From Cherax quadricarinatus (taxonomy: Eukaryota; Arthropoda; Malacostraca; Decapoda; Parastacidae), in assembly GCF_038502225.1 (NCBI RefSeq), contig NC_091293.1, positions 1,174,692 to 1,238,691 of the forward strand: a stretch of 64,000 nucleotides of DNA, in the 5' to 3' direction. Positions within the stretch are counted from its first letter, which is position 1. Every line of letters starts with the position of its first letter. This document shows, one piece after another, positions 45,507 to 60,250 of the stretch. Both the position numbers and the translations under genes were made by a program. The notes beneath the pieces were generated by a model that searched no databases, was not told where the DNA came from, and worked only from the letters and a program-made list of their open reading frames with translations.

Positions 45507-45561
<55 letters not shown>
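45507..45561. repeat. (CT)n microsatellite
   Basis: CT dinucleotides, preceded by a C run; borders the 3' end of the minus-strand LINE remnant. Confidence 0.95.
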
Positions 45562-47119
<1,558 letters not shown>

Positions 47120-47169
47120 TCATTCTCTCTATTTCATATCTCGTGCCCCCCATATATGGCAATTTGTCC

Positions 47170-47235
47170 TCCATTCAGTATTGCACATGTGTCTAATTTA
47201 TTAACTTGTCGGTTTTTTGAACCATTTATCCACTT
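47170..47235 (+). repeat. Terminal remnant of family A fold-back element
   Basis: TTGCACATGTGTCTAATTTA, then TTAACTTGTCGGTTTTTTGAACCATTTATC-like sequence, equals the end box of the element at 5651-6587 with several substitutions. Confidence 0.7.
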
Positions 47236-47705
47236 GTCCTCCCCCCCATCCTCAAAAAAATAATAGAAAAACAGGAAAGATCCAAATCATTCCAGGATGC
47301 TGAGTTACCTTCCATATCGAGCGACGTTCAAAATCACTCCATCCCTCACTCATCTGAGTTATCCGGAAAGACGATTAGAATATTTAAAAAGCATACTTAA
47401 TCGCAAGCAAGTGCAGGGAATTCCTGGTTACATACGAGATTATTGTGTTACATCCCGCTGAAGCCATCTGTTGTTTCTTGCGCCGCTAAATCGTTTTCAG
47501 TTTCCCCTCGGCTGCGTGTACTTGGCGAGTCCCCGGAGACGACATGACTGGCAGGAGTGTAGGAGGAGCTCTCTGAAACCCTGAAGTGTTCTTGCTGAGC
47601 TACCCGCCACCTGCTGCAACGTTAGCACTTGTATTCTTCAGATATTAAATAATACCTGGCTTCAGCTTCACGTTCTGCCTGAAGCTGAAGCCAGGCACCT
47701 AGTAC
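47236..47705. other. Unassigned DNA
   Basis: No gene, repeat family or structure recognised. Confidence 0.4.
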
Positions 47706-48030
47706 AGCACTCTGCTTTCTGGAGTCACTTCTAGTTTGGCATTCTGCTTGCTGGGGTCACTTCTAGTTGGCACCCTGCTTTCTGGGGTCACTTGTAGCTT
47801 GGCACCCTGCTTTCTGGGGTCACTTCTAGTTGGCGCCCTGCTTTCTGGGGTCATTCTAGTTTGGCACCCTGCTTTCTGGGGTCACTTCTAGTTGGCGCCC
47901 TGCTTTCTGGGGCCATTCTAGTTTGGCACCCTGCTTTCTGGGGTCACTTCTATTTTGCACCCTGCTTTCTGGGGTCACATCTAGCTTGGCACCCTGCTTT
48001 CTGGGGTCACTTCTAGTTTGGCACCCTGTT
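47706..48030. repeat. 33-bp VNTR
   Basis: About ten units of CACCCTGCTTTCTGGGGTCA plus CTTCTAGTTTGG, with one- to three-base indels between units. It is followed at ~48080-48150 by short repeats of GTCACTCCCTCAGGGCTT. The frames across it are repeat products. Confidence 0.9.
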
Positions 48031-48204
48031 TGGGTGGTGGCATCATGTAAACGCGTATCAGTTAGAGCCGTACACAGTTTTGTCACTCCCCGAGAGCTTG
48101 TCACTCCCTCAGGGCTTGTCGCTCTCCCCTCAGGGTTTGTCACTCCCTCGGGGTTATAATTCTACCTAATCGACAAACAGGGTTATAGAACACAAGAGTT
48201 CGAG

Positions 48205-48208
<4 letters not shown>

Positions 48209-48302
<94 letters not shown>

Positions 48303-48308
48303 ACTCTC

Positions 48309-48396
<88 letters not shown>
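48209..48396. repeat. (CT)n microsatellite
   Basis: ~190 bp CT with CACTCTCTCAC interruption at ~48300-48313. Confidence 0.96.
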
Positions 48397-48400
<4 letters not shown>

Positions 48401-49504
48401 GATACGGGTGATGGGTCCTTAATCCAAAGGACTGGAACCGCTCTTCCCTTCGTCATATCAAACTTAATTCCCTCCAGTTTACCAAACTCTATAAAACCCG
48501 TACAGGGTCAGTTCTTCCCCGTGAATATAAACACAAAAAACTGATATTGTTGTCCTGTTTACTACCTTGCATGATTTGTCACGGTCACTTCCCTTCTGTT
48601 AACACACGCATATATACGCTGCAATAATACTACGAATTTTATAGTCTAAATATGTGCCAGTAGCAGTGACAGGGCCTTTTAACACAGGTAGCCCACATAT
48701 AGGAGAATGGAGCTTATGGCGATATTTCGATCCGACTTGTTATTATAGACTCGGTATTGTGCCTTTTTATTCTTCATAGGGCCTTCTTCTAGGAGTAAAG
48801 GTCATTCATAACTAAGATATGGGTGATCTGTTTAGAGTCTGAGCTCCACGTCCAAGCAGTGTTTGTAAGCCTTTGTTATGACTTTCGGAGGGAGCTGTGA
48901 GACTGTCCGCATGACTAGTGTGATTGGTGATGCTGGAGTCGTGCATCCCTGTCTGAACTGCATAGGTATTCTGGTAGAAGGCCATCCAGGAGAGTGGTCA
49001 TTACGCCAGGTTAGGGCAAACTTGTGTTGCGTGTAGAGTTTTGAAAACTCTATCGTTGAACATGTATGAGATGTAGCTTTTTTTTTACACCCCCTGCCAC
49101 TCTCTCGCACTTCTCCCTTCTTCCCCATCCTTCTCTCCTATCCCTCGTTCACTATCTTCTTCCAGTCAGTTAGCTCTCTCAGCTTCCTCTTTCTGCGTTA
49201 TATTTTTCTTGCATTTATTTCTCTTCATCTTGCTCACATTCCTCTCTAAATCCAGGCTCCCTATTCCTCACCCTCTTCTCCTTCCTATTACCTTTCGCCC
49301 TCTTCACCTCCCTCTGTGTCCTCTCTCCTTTCTTTCCCAGGCATCCTGCTAGAGCTGAGCTGCAGCACAGGATAACTCATTTTTTTACCCCTCAATAATT
49401 ACATGAACATAAGCTGTAGCCACGGCCGCTCTCAGAGCGAAAAACTGGGAGGACAGAATCGACGAAGCGTTGAGACTTGGCCTCCGGTCGTCCTTGTGAG
49501 ATGG
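48397..49504. other. Unassigned DNA, C/T-rich toward the right
   Basis: No gene or element recognised; 49080-49350 is pyrimidine-rich on the plus strand. Confidence 0.4.
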
Positions 49505-49848
49505 TGGAGTACTCACCTTGTGGTTGCAGGGGTCGATTCACAGCTCCTGACCCAGCCTCTTCGCTGGCCGCTACTAGGTCACTCTTCCCACTCCATGAGC
49601 ATTACCATTCCTCTTTTTAAAGCTATGTATGGATCCTGCCTCCACTACATCACTTTCCAGACTGTCCCACTTCCCAACAACTCAGTGACAAAAGAAATAC
49701 TTCCTAACATCCTTGTGATTCATCTGAGTCTCAGCTTCCAAATGTGGCCCCTTGTTGCTGTGTCCCATCTCCGGAACATCCCGTCTCTGTCCACCTTGTC
49801 GATTTCCCTTAGTATTTTGTATGTCGTTATTATATCCCCCCTATATCT

Positions 49849-49849
<1 letters not shown>
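49505..49849 (-). pseudogene. LINE-A 3' fragment, minus strand
   Basis: Minus strand codes RGDIITTYKILREIDKVDRDG MF..RRWDTATRGH and further C-terminal relics, then the 3' UTR ending in GTGAGTACTC. Its 5' boundary is the GT/AC tract at 49850. Confidence 0.85.

Positions 49850-49902
<53 letters not shown>
49850..49902. repeat. (GT)n microsatellite between two LINE-A fragments
   Basis: 53 bp. Read on the minus strand it is (AC)n lying between a LINE-A tail (49903-49960) and the next LINE-A fragment. Confidence 0.96.
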
Positions 49903-49906
<4 letters not shown>

Positions 49907-49950
49907 CTCACCTATTTATGGTTGCCGGGGTCGATTCACAGCTTCTGGAT
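49903..49950 (-). repeat. LINE-A 3' tail fragment
   Basis: Minus strand: CAGAAGCTGTGAATCGACCC, then CGGCAACCATAAATAGGTGAGTATA running into (AC)n. Confidence 0.75.
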
Positions 49951-50092
49951 GTATGTGTGTGTTTGTAGGGCTTAAGATGGTGACATATGGTGACTCATGG
50001 TAGTTATGGTAGTCGCGGTAGGCATAGTGACAAATGGTAGCCATGGTGACTCATGGTAGTTATGATGACTCACAGTGAAAAAAACACTGAGG

Positions 50093-50645
50093 AAGATGGA
50101 TACCTCAAAGGCGACAGACCCAGGTAATGTTTCAAACTGGATTTTGAGAGAAAAGACAGAAGCACTGTATTAACAACTGTCTGTAATCTACTAGTCAAAG
50201 ATTACGGGGATGTGGACAGACAGGCAGCGTTAAAGTACAGACCAGTATGATTGACACGCATGCTGTTTTAAATAATTGAGAAGATGATCATAACATTGGT
50301 AGTTTAGCATTTACTAATTAACAAAGATTAGAAAACGGTAGATCTTGTCTCATAAAAGTGATGGAATATTATCACAAGGTAACAACAGTGAAGCGAGGGA
50401 TGAGTGGACTGCATATTCCTGGACTGTGAGAAGTATGTGACACTGCAACGATCAAGAGATTAAGCGAAAAGATAGAGGATGCAGGATAGCAGGGAGAGCG
50501 CTAGTGAGGATTAAAGAGCAACTAACGGGAAGGAAACAAAGAGTTATTATCTGAAAAGAGGCGTCGGAGTGGAACAGTGTAACAAGTGGAGTTATACAAG
50601 GATCATCACTAGAACCAGTAATGTTTTTGGCGCATGTAAAAAAAT
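50093..50645 (+). pseudogene. LINE-A RT relic, heavily decayed
   Basis: Recognisable pieces: DTSKATDPGNVSNWILREK, KYRPV-like, RSCLIKVMEYYHKVTTVK, VDCIFLDCEKYV-like, AGRALVRIKEQLTGRKQRVII, SGVIQGSSLEPVMFLAHV. Numerous indels and stops. Oldest LINE-A copy here. Confidence 0.75.
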
Positions 50646-50681
50646 AAGCTACTTTATTTTCTTCATTCGTGTAAATTAATT

Positions 50682-50700
50682 AGTATATATATATATATTG

Positions 50701-50786
<86 letters not shown>
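50682..50786. repeat. (AT)n microsatellite
   Basis: AT dinucleotides with a GATAC interruption near 50700. Confidence 0.96.
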
Positions 50787-52244
50787 TCAGGATTACTCAG
50801 TCTCACGGCCATAACTTCGAATCATCCTTTAGAATTAAACTTTTTTTTTTCTCCTACTACTATGACACTCTTCCTATCTCCTTCCCAAAATAGACAGCAA
50901 CCAGAGGAACTTTCTGAGGAGGAGCCTTCATGACCACTGTACTCTGCAGTGTTCGGGTGCAACAACAATGTCTTCGAGGACACTGTATTCCGCCGTGTTC
51001 TTCTACAACAACAATATGTTGAATCTTTTCCTAAGGACGGAATCACTGGTACCCCGAGTGAAGCAAAATTCTTATCACAGTAGAAATACTAAAGTTACCC
51101 AAATGACGACTTAGTACACCTGCACTCAAGCTTCAGTTTTTCCCTCAAATAGTAAGGTAGAATGCACTGAATCACCTTATTGGGTTTAATTTATATTAAC
51201 AATAATTTCCGCACAGATTTATTCTCCCTGAAGCTATCGAAGACTGCTTCTAAAACAAAAGTAAACTGGTACAATTATGCAATATATCTGCGTTACAGTT
51301 GAACATTTACAATGATATCATTATAATCAAGTCTGACAAGTAAGGAAAAATACTGACGCTCAGTAAAGGTGATTATCTTTAGGAAGAAAACACTTTTCTA
51401 AGTAACATGGAAAACTTATGAAAAATATCGTAATGTTTCCCCACGAAAATAAGAGAAATATCCAAAAAAAGTAACAGAAATTTAAACAATTCTCATAATG
51501 AAAGTGTTCTCTTGAGAGCCATCATATGTAATAAGAGAATAATTCTCCCACAAACTAGCTAAGTGGATTAGATGTCTTCTCTCCCGAATTTTGGATAAAT
51601 TCTGAAATACACATATCGTCCAGCCCCAAGATTCCCTCAGTAGAATAAAACGCAATATGCTAATTTTCTTGGAAAATAAGATGATGCGCTGTTATTTTGA
51701 CGTACCGCTTTCTGTACCTAGACAAACATTGCCCCTACCACTGTTTTTTTTTCCTTTAGAGATTAATTCTTTCGTCAGAAATTTAGTATAGTATGGGCAG
51801 CCCTACTCTCACTCAGGTTATTTTCAGAATAATGATTGTAACCAAATTTCAAGAGATGTCTCACTTACGTGTCTCAATGCAAAAACGTAATCAATGCACC
51901 TTTTCCCCTTCTGTATCCAATATGATCCTCTGAAGTCATATTTTCTGCCTTTTCAATAATTTTGTCAATGACAATTAAAAAAATTATCTAGTATAATTAA
52001 CATATGCATTTTTCTACTGGACAATTTAAAAGATATAATCCACTGAATTAAATGCCTTTCCTACATATACTCATAATCAGAGCGAATACGTCATTAGAGC
52101 TCTCTGACCTATCTTTTTTTAACACATTTGCAGTCACTATGCTGAGTACAAGTGAAGTGTCGGAATTGTTTCTACGAGACCTCAGCCTGAGGTTTACGAC
52201 ACGTAAGAAAAAAAGAGAAGAGCCTCGTTATTTCGCAGTTCAAG
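50787..52244. other. Unassigned AT-rich DNA
   Basis: No element or gene recognised. A ~62-bp imperfect tandem duplication lies at ~50935-51020 (CACTGTACTCTGCAGTGTTC... / CACTGTATTCCGCCGTGTTC...). Confidence 0.4.
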
Positions 52245-54504
52245 AGACTTGGCTATAAGACTTGTCTACAAGACTTGGCTACAAGACTTGGCTATAAGAC
52301 TTGTCTACAAGACTTGGCTACAAGACTTGGCTACAAGACTTGCCTACAAGACATGGCTATAAGACTTGGCTACAAGACTTGTCTACAAGACTTGGCTATA
52401 AGACTTGGCTATAAGACTTGGTTACAAGACTTGTCTACAAGACTTGGCTACAAGACTTGTCTACAAGACTTGTCTACAAGACTTGGCTATAAGACTTGGC
52501 TACAAGACTTGGCTACAAGACTTGGCTACAAGACTTGTCTACAAGACTTGGCTACAAGACTTGGCTACAAGACTTGGCTACAAGACTTGGCTACAAGACT
52601 TGGCTACAAGACTTGGCTATAAGACTTGGCTACAAGACTTGTCTGCAAGACTTGTCTACAAGACTTGGCTACAAGACTTGGCTACAAGACTTGTCTACAA
52701 GACTTGGCTACAAGACTTGGCTACAAGACTTGGCTTCAAGACTTGGCTACAAGACTTGTCTGCAAGACTTGTCTACAAGACTTGTCTACAAAACTTGGCT
52801 ACAAGACTTGTCTACAAGACTTGTCTACAAGACTTGGCTACAAGACTTGGCTATAAGACTTGGCTACAAGACTTGGCTACAAGACTTGGCTAAAAGACTT
52901 GGCTATAAGACTTGGCTACAAGACTTGGCTACAAGACTTGGCTACAAGACTTGTCTACAAGACTTGTCTACAAGACTTGGCTACAAGACTTGGCTACAAG
53001 ACTTGGCTACAAGACTTGTCTACAAGACTTGTCTACAAGACTTGGCTACAAGACTTGGCTACAAGACTTGGCTACAAGACTTGGCTACAGGACTTGGCTA
53101 CAAGACTTGTCTACAAGACTTGTCTACAAGACTTGGCTACAAGACTTGGCTACAAGACTTGGTTACAAGACTTGTCTACAAGACTTGTCTACAAGACTTG
53201 GCTACAAGACTTGGCTACAAGTCTGGTCTACAAGACTTGTCTACAAGACTTGTCTACAAGACTTGGCTACAAGACTTGGCTACAAGACTTGTCTACAAGA
53301 CTTGTCTACAAGACTTGTCTACAAGACTTGGCTACAAGACTTGGCTACAAGACTTGGTTACAAGACTTGTCTACAAGACTTGTCTACAAGACTTGGCTAC
53401 AAGACTTGGCTACAAGTCTTGTCTACAAGACTTGTCTACAAGACTTGTCTACAAGACTTGGCTACAAGACTTGGCTACAAGACTTGGCTACAAGACTTGT
53501 CTACAAGACTTGTCTACAAGACTTGTCTACAAGACTTGGCTACAAGACTTGGCTACAAGACTTGGCTACAAGACTTGGTTACAAGACTTGTCTACAAGAC
53601 TTGTCTACAAGACTTGTTTACAAGACTTGGCTACAAGACTTGGCTACAAGACTTGGCTACAAGACTTGGTTACAAGACTTGTCTACAAGACTTGGCTACA
53701 AGACTTGGCTACAAGACTTGGCTACAAGACTTGGCTACAAGACTTGTCTACAAGACTTGGCTACAAGACTTGGCTACAAGACTTGTCTACAAGACTTCTC
53801 TACAAGACTTGTCTACAAGACTTGTCTACAAGACTTGGCTACAAGACTTGTCTACAAGACTTGTCTACAAGACTTGGCTACAAGACTTGGCTACAAGACT
53901 TGGTTACAAGACTTGTCTACAAGACTTGGCTACAAGACTTGGCTACAAGACTTGGCTACAAGACTTGGCTACAAGACTTGTCTACAAGACTTGTCTACAA
54001 GACTTGTCTACAAGACTTGTCTACAAGACTTGGCTACAAGACTTGGCTACAAGACTTGGTTACAAGACTTGTCTACAAGACTTGGCTACAAGACTTGGCT
54101 ACAAGACTTGGCTACAAGACTTGGCTACAAGACTTGTCTACAAGACTTGTCTACAAGACTTGGCTACAAGACTTGGCTACAAGACTTGTCTACAAGACTT
54201 GTCTACAAGACTTGGCTACAAGACTTGTCTACAAGACTTGTCTACAAGACTTGTCTACAAGACTTGTCTACAAGGCTTGGCTACAAGACTTGTCTACAAG
54301 ACTTGTCTACAAGACTTGTCTACAAGATTTGTCTACAAGGCTTGGCTACAAGACTTGGCTACAAGACTTGGCTACAAGACTTGTCTACAAGACTTGTCTA
54401 CAAGACTTGTCTACAAGATTTGTCTACAAGGCTTGGCTACAAGACTTGGCTACAAGACTTGGCTACAAGACTTGGCTACAAGACTTGGCTACAAGACTTG
54501 GCTA
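52245..54504. repeat. 13-bp minisatellite, ~174 units
   Basis: Unit TACAAGACTTGGC or TACAAGACTTGTC, two main variants in irregular order, with rarer TATAAGAC, GGTTAC, AAGGCTTGG and AAGATTTG variants. Because 13 is not a multiple of three and the unit has no stop, all three plus frames stay open for hundreds of codons. Higher-order copies exist: the GGTTAC and AAGTCT variants recur 195 bp apart (53161/53356; 53221/53416). Confidence 0.97.
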
Positions 54505-55189
<685 letters not shown>

Positions 55190-55197
55190 TATATATA

Positions 55198-55388
55198 GTA
55201 GGTTGGTAGACAGCAACCACCCAGGGAAGTACTACCGTCCTGCCAGATGACTGTGAAACAGAAACCTGTAACTGTTTTGCATGATGGTAGGATTGCTGGT
55301 TTTCTTTTTCTGTCTCATAAACACGCTAGATAACAGGGATATCTTGCTACTCCAACTTACACTTTGGTCACACTTCACAGACACGCAC

Positions 55389-55463
<75 letters not shown>

Positions 55464-55650
55464 TAGGTTTTTCTCCTTTTTCTAAATAGCTCTTGTTCTT
55501 CTTTATTTCTTCTATTGTCCATGGGGAAGTGGAAAAGAATCTTTCCTCCGTAAGCCATGCGTGTCGTATGAGGCGACTAAAATGCCGGGAGCAATGGGCT
55601 AGTAACCCCTTCTCCTGTAGACATTTACTAAAAAAGAGAAGAAGAAAAAC
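55198..55650 (+). other. RTE-like 5' UTR with internal (AT)n
   Basis: GTAGGTTGGTAGACAGCAAC ... GCCGGGAGCAATGGGCTAGT ... CCCCTTCTCCTGTA, with an (AT)n run at 55393-55459. A second copy is at 62816-63234; both are preceded by (AT)n. Confidence 0.7.
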
Positions 55651-55657
55651 TTTATAA

Positions 55658-56824
55658 AACTGGGATGCTTGAATGTGCGTGGATGTAGTGCGGATGACAA
55701 GAAACAGATGATTGCTGATGTTATGAATGAAAAGAAGTTGGATGTCCTGGCCCTAAGCGAAACAAAGCTGAAGGGGGTAGGGGAGTTTCGGTAGGGGGAA
55801 ATAAATAGGATTAAATCTGGAGTATCTTAGAGAGTTATAGCAAAGGAAGGGGTAGCAGTAATGTTGAAGGATCAGTTATGGAAGGAGAAAAGAGAATATG
55901 AATGTGTAAATGCAAGAATTATGTGGATTAAAGTAAAGGTTGGATGCGAGAAGTGGGTCATAATAAGCGTGTATGCACCTGGAGAAGAGAGGAATGCAGA
56001 GGAGAGAGAGAGATTTTGGGAGATGTTAAGTTAATGTATAGGAGCCTTTGAACCAAGTGAGAGAGTAATTGTGGTAGGGAACCTGAATGCTAAAGTAGGA
56101 GAAACTTTTAGAGAGGGTGTGGTAGGTAAGTTTGGGGTGCCAGGTGTAATTGATAATGGGAGCCCTTTGATTGAACTTTGTATAGAAAGGGGTTTAGTTA
56201 TAGGTAATACATATTTTAAGAAAAAGAGGATAAATAAGTATACAAGATATGATGTAGGGCGAAATGACAGTAGTTTGTTGGATTATGTATTGGTAGATAA
56301 AAGACTGTTGAGTAGACTTCAGGATGTACATGTTTATAGAGGGGCCACAGATATATCAGATCACTTTCTAGTTGTAGCTACACTGAGAGTAAAAGGTAGA
56401 TGGGATACAAGGAGAATAGAAGCATCAGGGAAGAGAGAGGTGAAGGTTTATAGACTAAAAGAGGAGGCAGTTAGGGAAAAATATAAACAACTATTGGAGG
56501 ATAGATGGGCTAATGAGAGCATAGGCAAAGGGGTCGAAGAGGTATGGGGTAGGTTTAAAAATGTAGTGTTAGAGTGTTCAGCAGAAGTTTGTGGTTACAG
56601 GAAAGTGGGTGCGGGAGGGAAGAGGAGCGATTGGTGGAATGATGATGTAAAGAGAGTAGTAAGGGAGAAAAAGTTAGCATATGAGAAGTTTTTACAAAGT
56701 AGAAGTGATGCAAGGAGGGAAGAGTATATGGAGAAAAAGAGAGAGGTTAAGAGAGTGGTGAAGCAATGTAAAAAGATAGCAAATGAGAGAGTGAGTGAGA
56801 TGTTATCAACAAATTTTGTTGAAA
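55658..56824 (+). pseudogene. RTE-like endonuclease part
   Basis: LGCLNVRGCSADDKKQ (Asn block), LDVLALSETKLKG (Glu block), VISVYAPGEER, VVGNLNAKVGET (normally GDFN; catalytic Asp replaced by Asn), SLLDYVLVDKR, TDISDHFLVV (SDH block), then WWNDDVKRVVREKK. Stops at ~55792, 55828, 56034 interrupt the first half; 56071-56824 is open. Cut by the Penelope-like element after the target site ACAAATTTTGTTGAAA. Confidence 0.82.
56809..56824 (+). repeat. Target-site duplication, left (ACAAATTTTGTTGAAA)
   Basis: Sixteen bases repeated exactly at 60285-60300. Confidence 0.9.
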
Positions 56825-56892
56825 TAAAATTGGTAGAATTACCGACAATATGTAAAGTAAAAGGACACAAGTGCAACTAATGTGACATTTAT

Positions 56893-56934
56893 TGTGGCAA
56901 CGTTTCGCTCTCCAGGAGCTTTATCAAGCCATTA
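56893..56934 (-). ncRNA. Hammerhead-like motif of Penelope-like element, left
   Basis: Minus strand: GGC then TTGATAA (two core changes from CTGATGA), stem II GCTC-CTGGA-GAGC, GAAA, CGTT, GCC. Stem I GGC/GCC is intact, the core is not. Confidence 0.45.
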
Positions 56935-58229
56935 CAAACAATACATGGATACAGAGGGTATATAAAGGCTCAGAGTGAGGTGCAATACTAGTGAGGTACC
57001 ATTTCGATGTTCACTAGTGGTAGTAGTAGTAGTAGTAGTGGTAGTGACAAAAGTAATACAATATGGTAGAGCAATTAATTCGTACATGAGTAAAAGGATA
57101 TAAAAGCTAATACTTGGGTAACATAAAAATAGGTTGGACAAATATAGACTGGAAAGAGGCAGCTTGTTTCAGTGTTCACTCTCTGTAATGTGCTTTGTGT
57201 AGTATAACAGGAGAGACTATGTGATGACAGGGTTTACTGTTTTCAGGAGGATTCTTGCTAAGACTTCGGAGATGGTGAAGCTGCCGTTGTTTTGTTTAAT
57301 TGTATTTGAAACAGCGATCAGTGCTGATTCGAGGCACTTGCGTCTGCGGAAATTAGTTTCTTTGATCACTAATTGGGCGTCTCTGAATTTCATGAGATGA
57401 TTGGTGGAATTTCGGTGTTGTACACAAGCGTTGTTCAAGTTATCGTTCCTACATGCGTAAATGTGTTCATTGAGGCGGGTGTCGAGGTTTCTTGCTGTTT
57501 CACCTTCGTAAATCTTGTCACAGCACCACAGGGTATAGTGTAAACTCCTGCATTGACTGGTTCGTGGTGCTTGGATTTTGTCCTAGTTAAATCCTTTATT
57601 GAAGTGCTAGAAGCGATGGCGACTCTGGTGTTAGCTTGTCAAAGAACTTTTGAGACGTTCAGTGCAACCTGGATGTTGGGAAGAATTATAACTTTGTTGG
57701 GAGTGGTGTTGATGCGTGGAGAATTAATGATCTGAAGAGCTCTTTTCTTGCAGTCTTTGATGAAAAAAGAAGGGAAATGTAACTCAGTGAATGTTTGGTG
57801 AATGTATGTACATTCCTAATCAAGAAACTCAGGACTACAAATTCGGTATGCTCTTAGGAAAAACCCGATGATGATGCCTCTTTTGGTCTTGGTATCTTAA
57901 CTGGAATAGAAGTGTGTGAGATCATTTTTATTGGTGGGTTTCCGATAAACTTGAAATCTTAGGTTGTTGTCTACTTTGTGAATGAGGACGTCGAGGAAAG
58001 GTAGCTTGTCATTGGACTCTTCTTCTAGTGTAAACTGGATCGCTGGTTCAACTGCGTTGAGCCTTGCCTGAAGATCCCGTACATCAAAACGTTTTGGAGT
58101 TATTACGAGGACATCGTCCAAGTAACGTAACCAAGTGACGCTTGAAGGGATGATGTTGGCGAAGTGTTCGGACTCTAGGTGTTCCATGTATAAGTTGGCT
58201 AGGACGGCACTTATTGGGGACTCCATCTT
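56935..58229 (-). pseudogene. Penelope-like element, truncated inverted copy (RT end + GIY-YIG)
   Basis: Minus strand from 58226: SPISAVLANLYMEHLESEHF, WLRYLDDVLVITPKRFDVRD, KLPFLDVLIHKVD, ending FYSS and TAA at 57897. Continues in the same frame after the stop into TKTKRG, then the GIY-YIG domain and NTIKQNNGSFTISEVLARILLKTVNP (57217-57438). The stop at FYSS is the same as in the plus arm. 5' truncation is inside RT block 4. Confidence 0.85.
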
Positions 58230-59921
58230 CCTAGACGATACATCACTGCCCTTAAGAACCTCGCCAACGACCCCAACACTATCATCACCACCGCCGACAA
58301 AGGAGGTGGAGTCGTCATACTCAACACCAGTGACTACAACACTAAAATGATGGACCTTTTGAATGATCAATCTACATACGAACCCATCAGCACTCAACAG
58401 TGGGAGACGCTCACCAAAGATTTTCTATACAAAACCAGACAAATACTCAAACGCACTAGAGAAGGGAAGAAACTTCTGTACTTGTTACCAAGCAACCCTA
58501 AACCAGCACACATGTATGGTTTACCCAAGACCCATAAACACAATATTCCTCTCAGACCAGTCACGTCAGGAATAGGCAGTGCTCCACACAAACTTGCCGG
58601 AGTTCTTGCCAAGCATCTTTCCTGCCTTCTGGAGGCCATCAGCCCAGCTCATCTTAAACACTCAGGCGACCTTCTCAACCGCATCCGTAACCTCTCCATC
58701 CGTAACAAGAAACTAAGCAGTTTGGATGTGACTTCCCTCTTCACAAAAGTACCTACCAAAAAAGCCATCGAGGTTCTACGACGTACAGTCAATCAGGACC
58801 TTAATCTTCCTCTACCTCCCGGAGATTTTGTTGACTTGATTGAACTCTGTGTTAATTTCAACTGTTTTTCTTTCAATAACAAGCTCTACAAACAAACCTA
58901 CGGCATGGGAATGGGGTCCCCAATAAGTGCCGTCCTAGCCAACTTATACATGGAACACCTAGAGTCCGAACACTTCGCCAACATCATCTCTTCAAGCGTC
59001 ACTTGGTTACGTTACTTGGACGATGTCCTCGTAATAACTCCAAAACGTTTTGATGTACGGGATCTTCAGGCAAGGCTCAACGCAGTTGAACCAGCGATCC
59101 AGTTTACACTAGAAGAAGAGTCCAATGACAAGCTACCTTTCCTCGACGTCCTCATTCACAAAGTAGACAACAACCTAAGATTTCAAGTTTATCGGAAACC
59201 CACCAATAAAAATGATCTCACACACTTCTATTCCAGTTAAGATACCAAGACCAAAAGAGGCATCATCATCGGGTTTTTCCTAAGAGCATACCGAATTTGT
59301 AGTCCTGAGTTTCTTGACGAGGAATGTACATACATTCACCAAACATTCACTGAGTTACATTTCCCTTCATTTTTCATCAAAGACTGCAAGAAAAGAGCTC
59401 TTCAGATCATTAATTCTCCACGCATCAACACCACTCCCAACAAAGTTATAATTCTTCCCAACACCCAGGTTGCACTGAACGTCTCAAAAGTACTTTCACA
59501 AACTAACACCAGAGTCGCCATCGCTTCTAGCACTTCAATAAAGGATTTAACTAGGACAAAATCCAAGCACCACGAACCAGTCATTGCAGGAGTTTACACT
59601 ATACCCTGTGGAGGCTGTGACAAGATTTACGTAGGTGAAACAGCAAGAAACCTCGACACTCGTCTCAATGACCACATTTACGCATGTAGGAACGATAACT
59701 TGAACAACGCCTGTGTACAACACCGAAATTCCACCAATCATCTCATGAAATTCAGAGACGCCCAATTAGTGATCAAAGAAACTAATTTCCGCAGACGCAA
59801 GTGCCTCGAATCAGCACTGATCGCTGTTTCAAATACAATTAAACAAAACAACGGCAGCTTCACCATCTCCGAAGTCTTAGCAAGAATCCTCCTGAAAACA
59901 GTAAACCCTGCCATCACATAG
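58230..59921 (+). pseudogene. Penelope-like RT plus GIY-YIG endonuclease, one stop
   Basis: Open from 58230 (5'-truncated): LANDPNTIITTADKGGGVVIL, PAHMYGLPKTHKHNIPLRPVTS, SLDVTSLFTKVPTKKAIE, TYGMGMGSPISAVLANLYME, RYLDDVLVI (catalytic LDD near 59020), KLPFLDVLIHKVD. TAA at 59238-59240 where the frame implies a CAA-type codon. The same frame continues TKTKRGIIIGFFLRAYRICS to a GIY-YIG domain VYTIPCGGCDKIYVGETARN (59590-59650) with the CX2C that marks Penelope endonucleases, ending at TAG 59919. RT clade Penelope; enzyme would prime from nicked DNA made by GIY-YIG. Confidence 0.9.
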
Positions 59922-60204
59922 TCTCTCCTGTTATACTACACAAAGCACATTACAGAGAGTGAACACTGAAACAAGCTGCCTCTTTCTAGTCTATAGTTGT
60001 CCGACCTATTTTTATGTTACCCAAGTATTAGCCTTTATATCCTTTTACTCATGTACGAATTAATTGCTCTACCATATTGTATTACTTTTGTCACTACCAC
60101 TACTACTACTACTACTACCACTAGTGAACATCGAAATGGTACCTCACTAGTATTGCACCTCACTCTGAGCCTTTATATACCCTCTGTGTCCATGTATTGT
60201 TTGT

Positions 60205-60250
60205 AATGGATTGATAAAGCTCCTGGAGAGCGAAACGTTGCTACAATAAA
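60205..60250 (+). ncRNA. Hammerhead-like motif of Penelope-like element, right
   Basis: GGA-TTGATAA, stem II GCTC-CTGGA-GAGC, GAAA, CGTTGCT. Core differs from CTGATGA at two positions and stem I is weaker than in the left copy, so probably inactive. Confidence 0.45.

Noticed and set aside
47706..48143. 78- and 95-codon repeat ORFs in the VNTR
   Set aside because: They follow the ~33-bp repeat on both strands; units with indels break frame irregularly.
52052..52258. 68-codon ORF left of the 13-bp array
   Set aside because: No similarity recognised, no conserved copy, ends at the array edge by chance.
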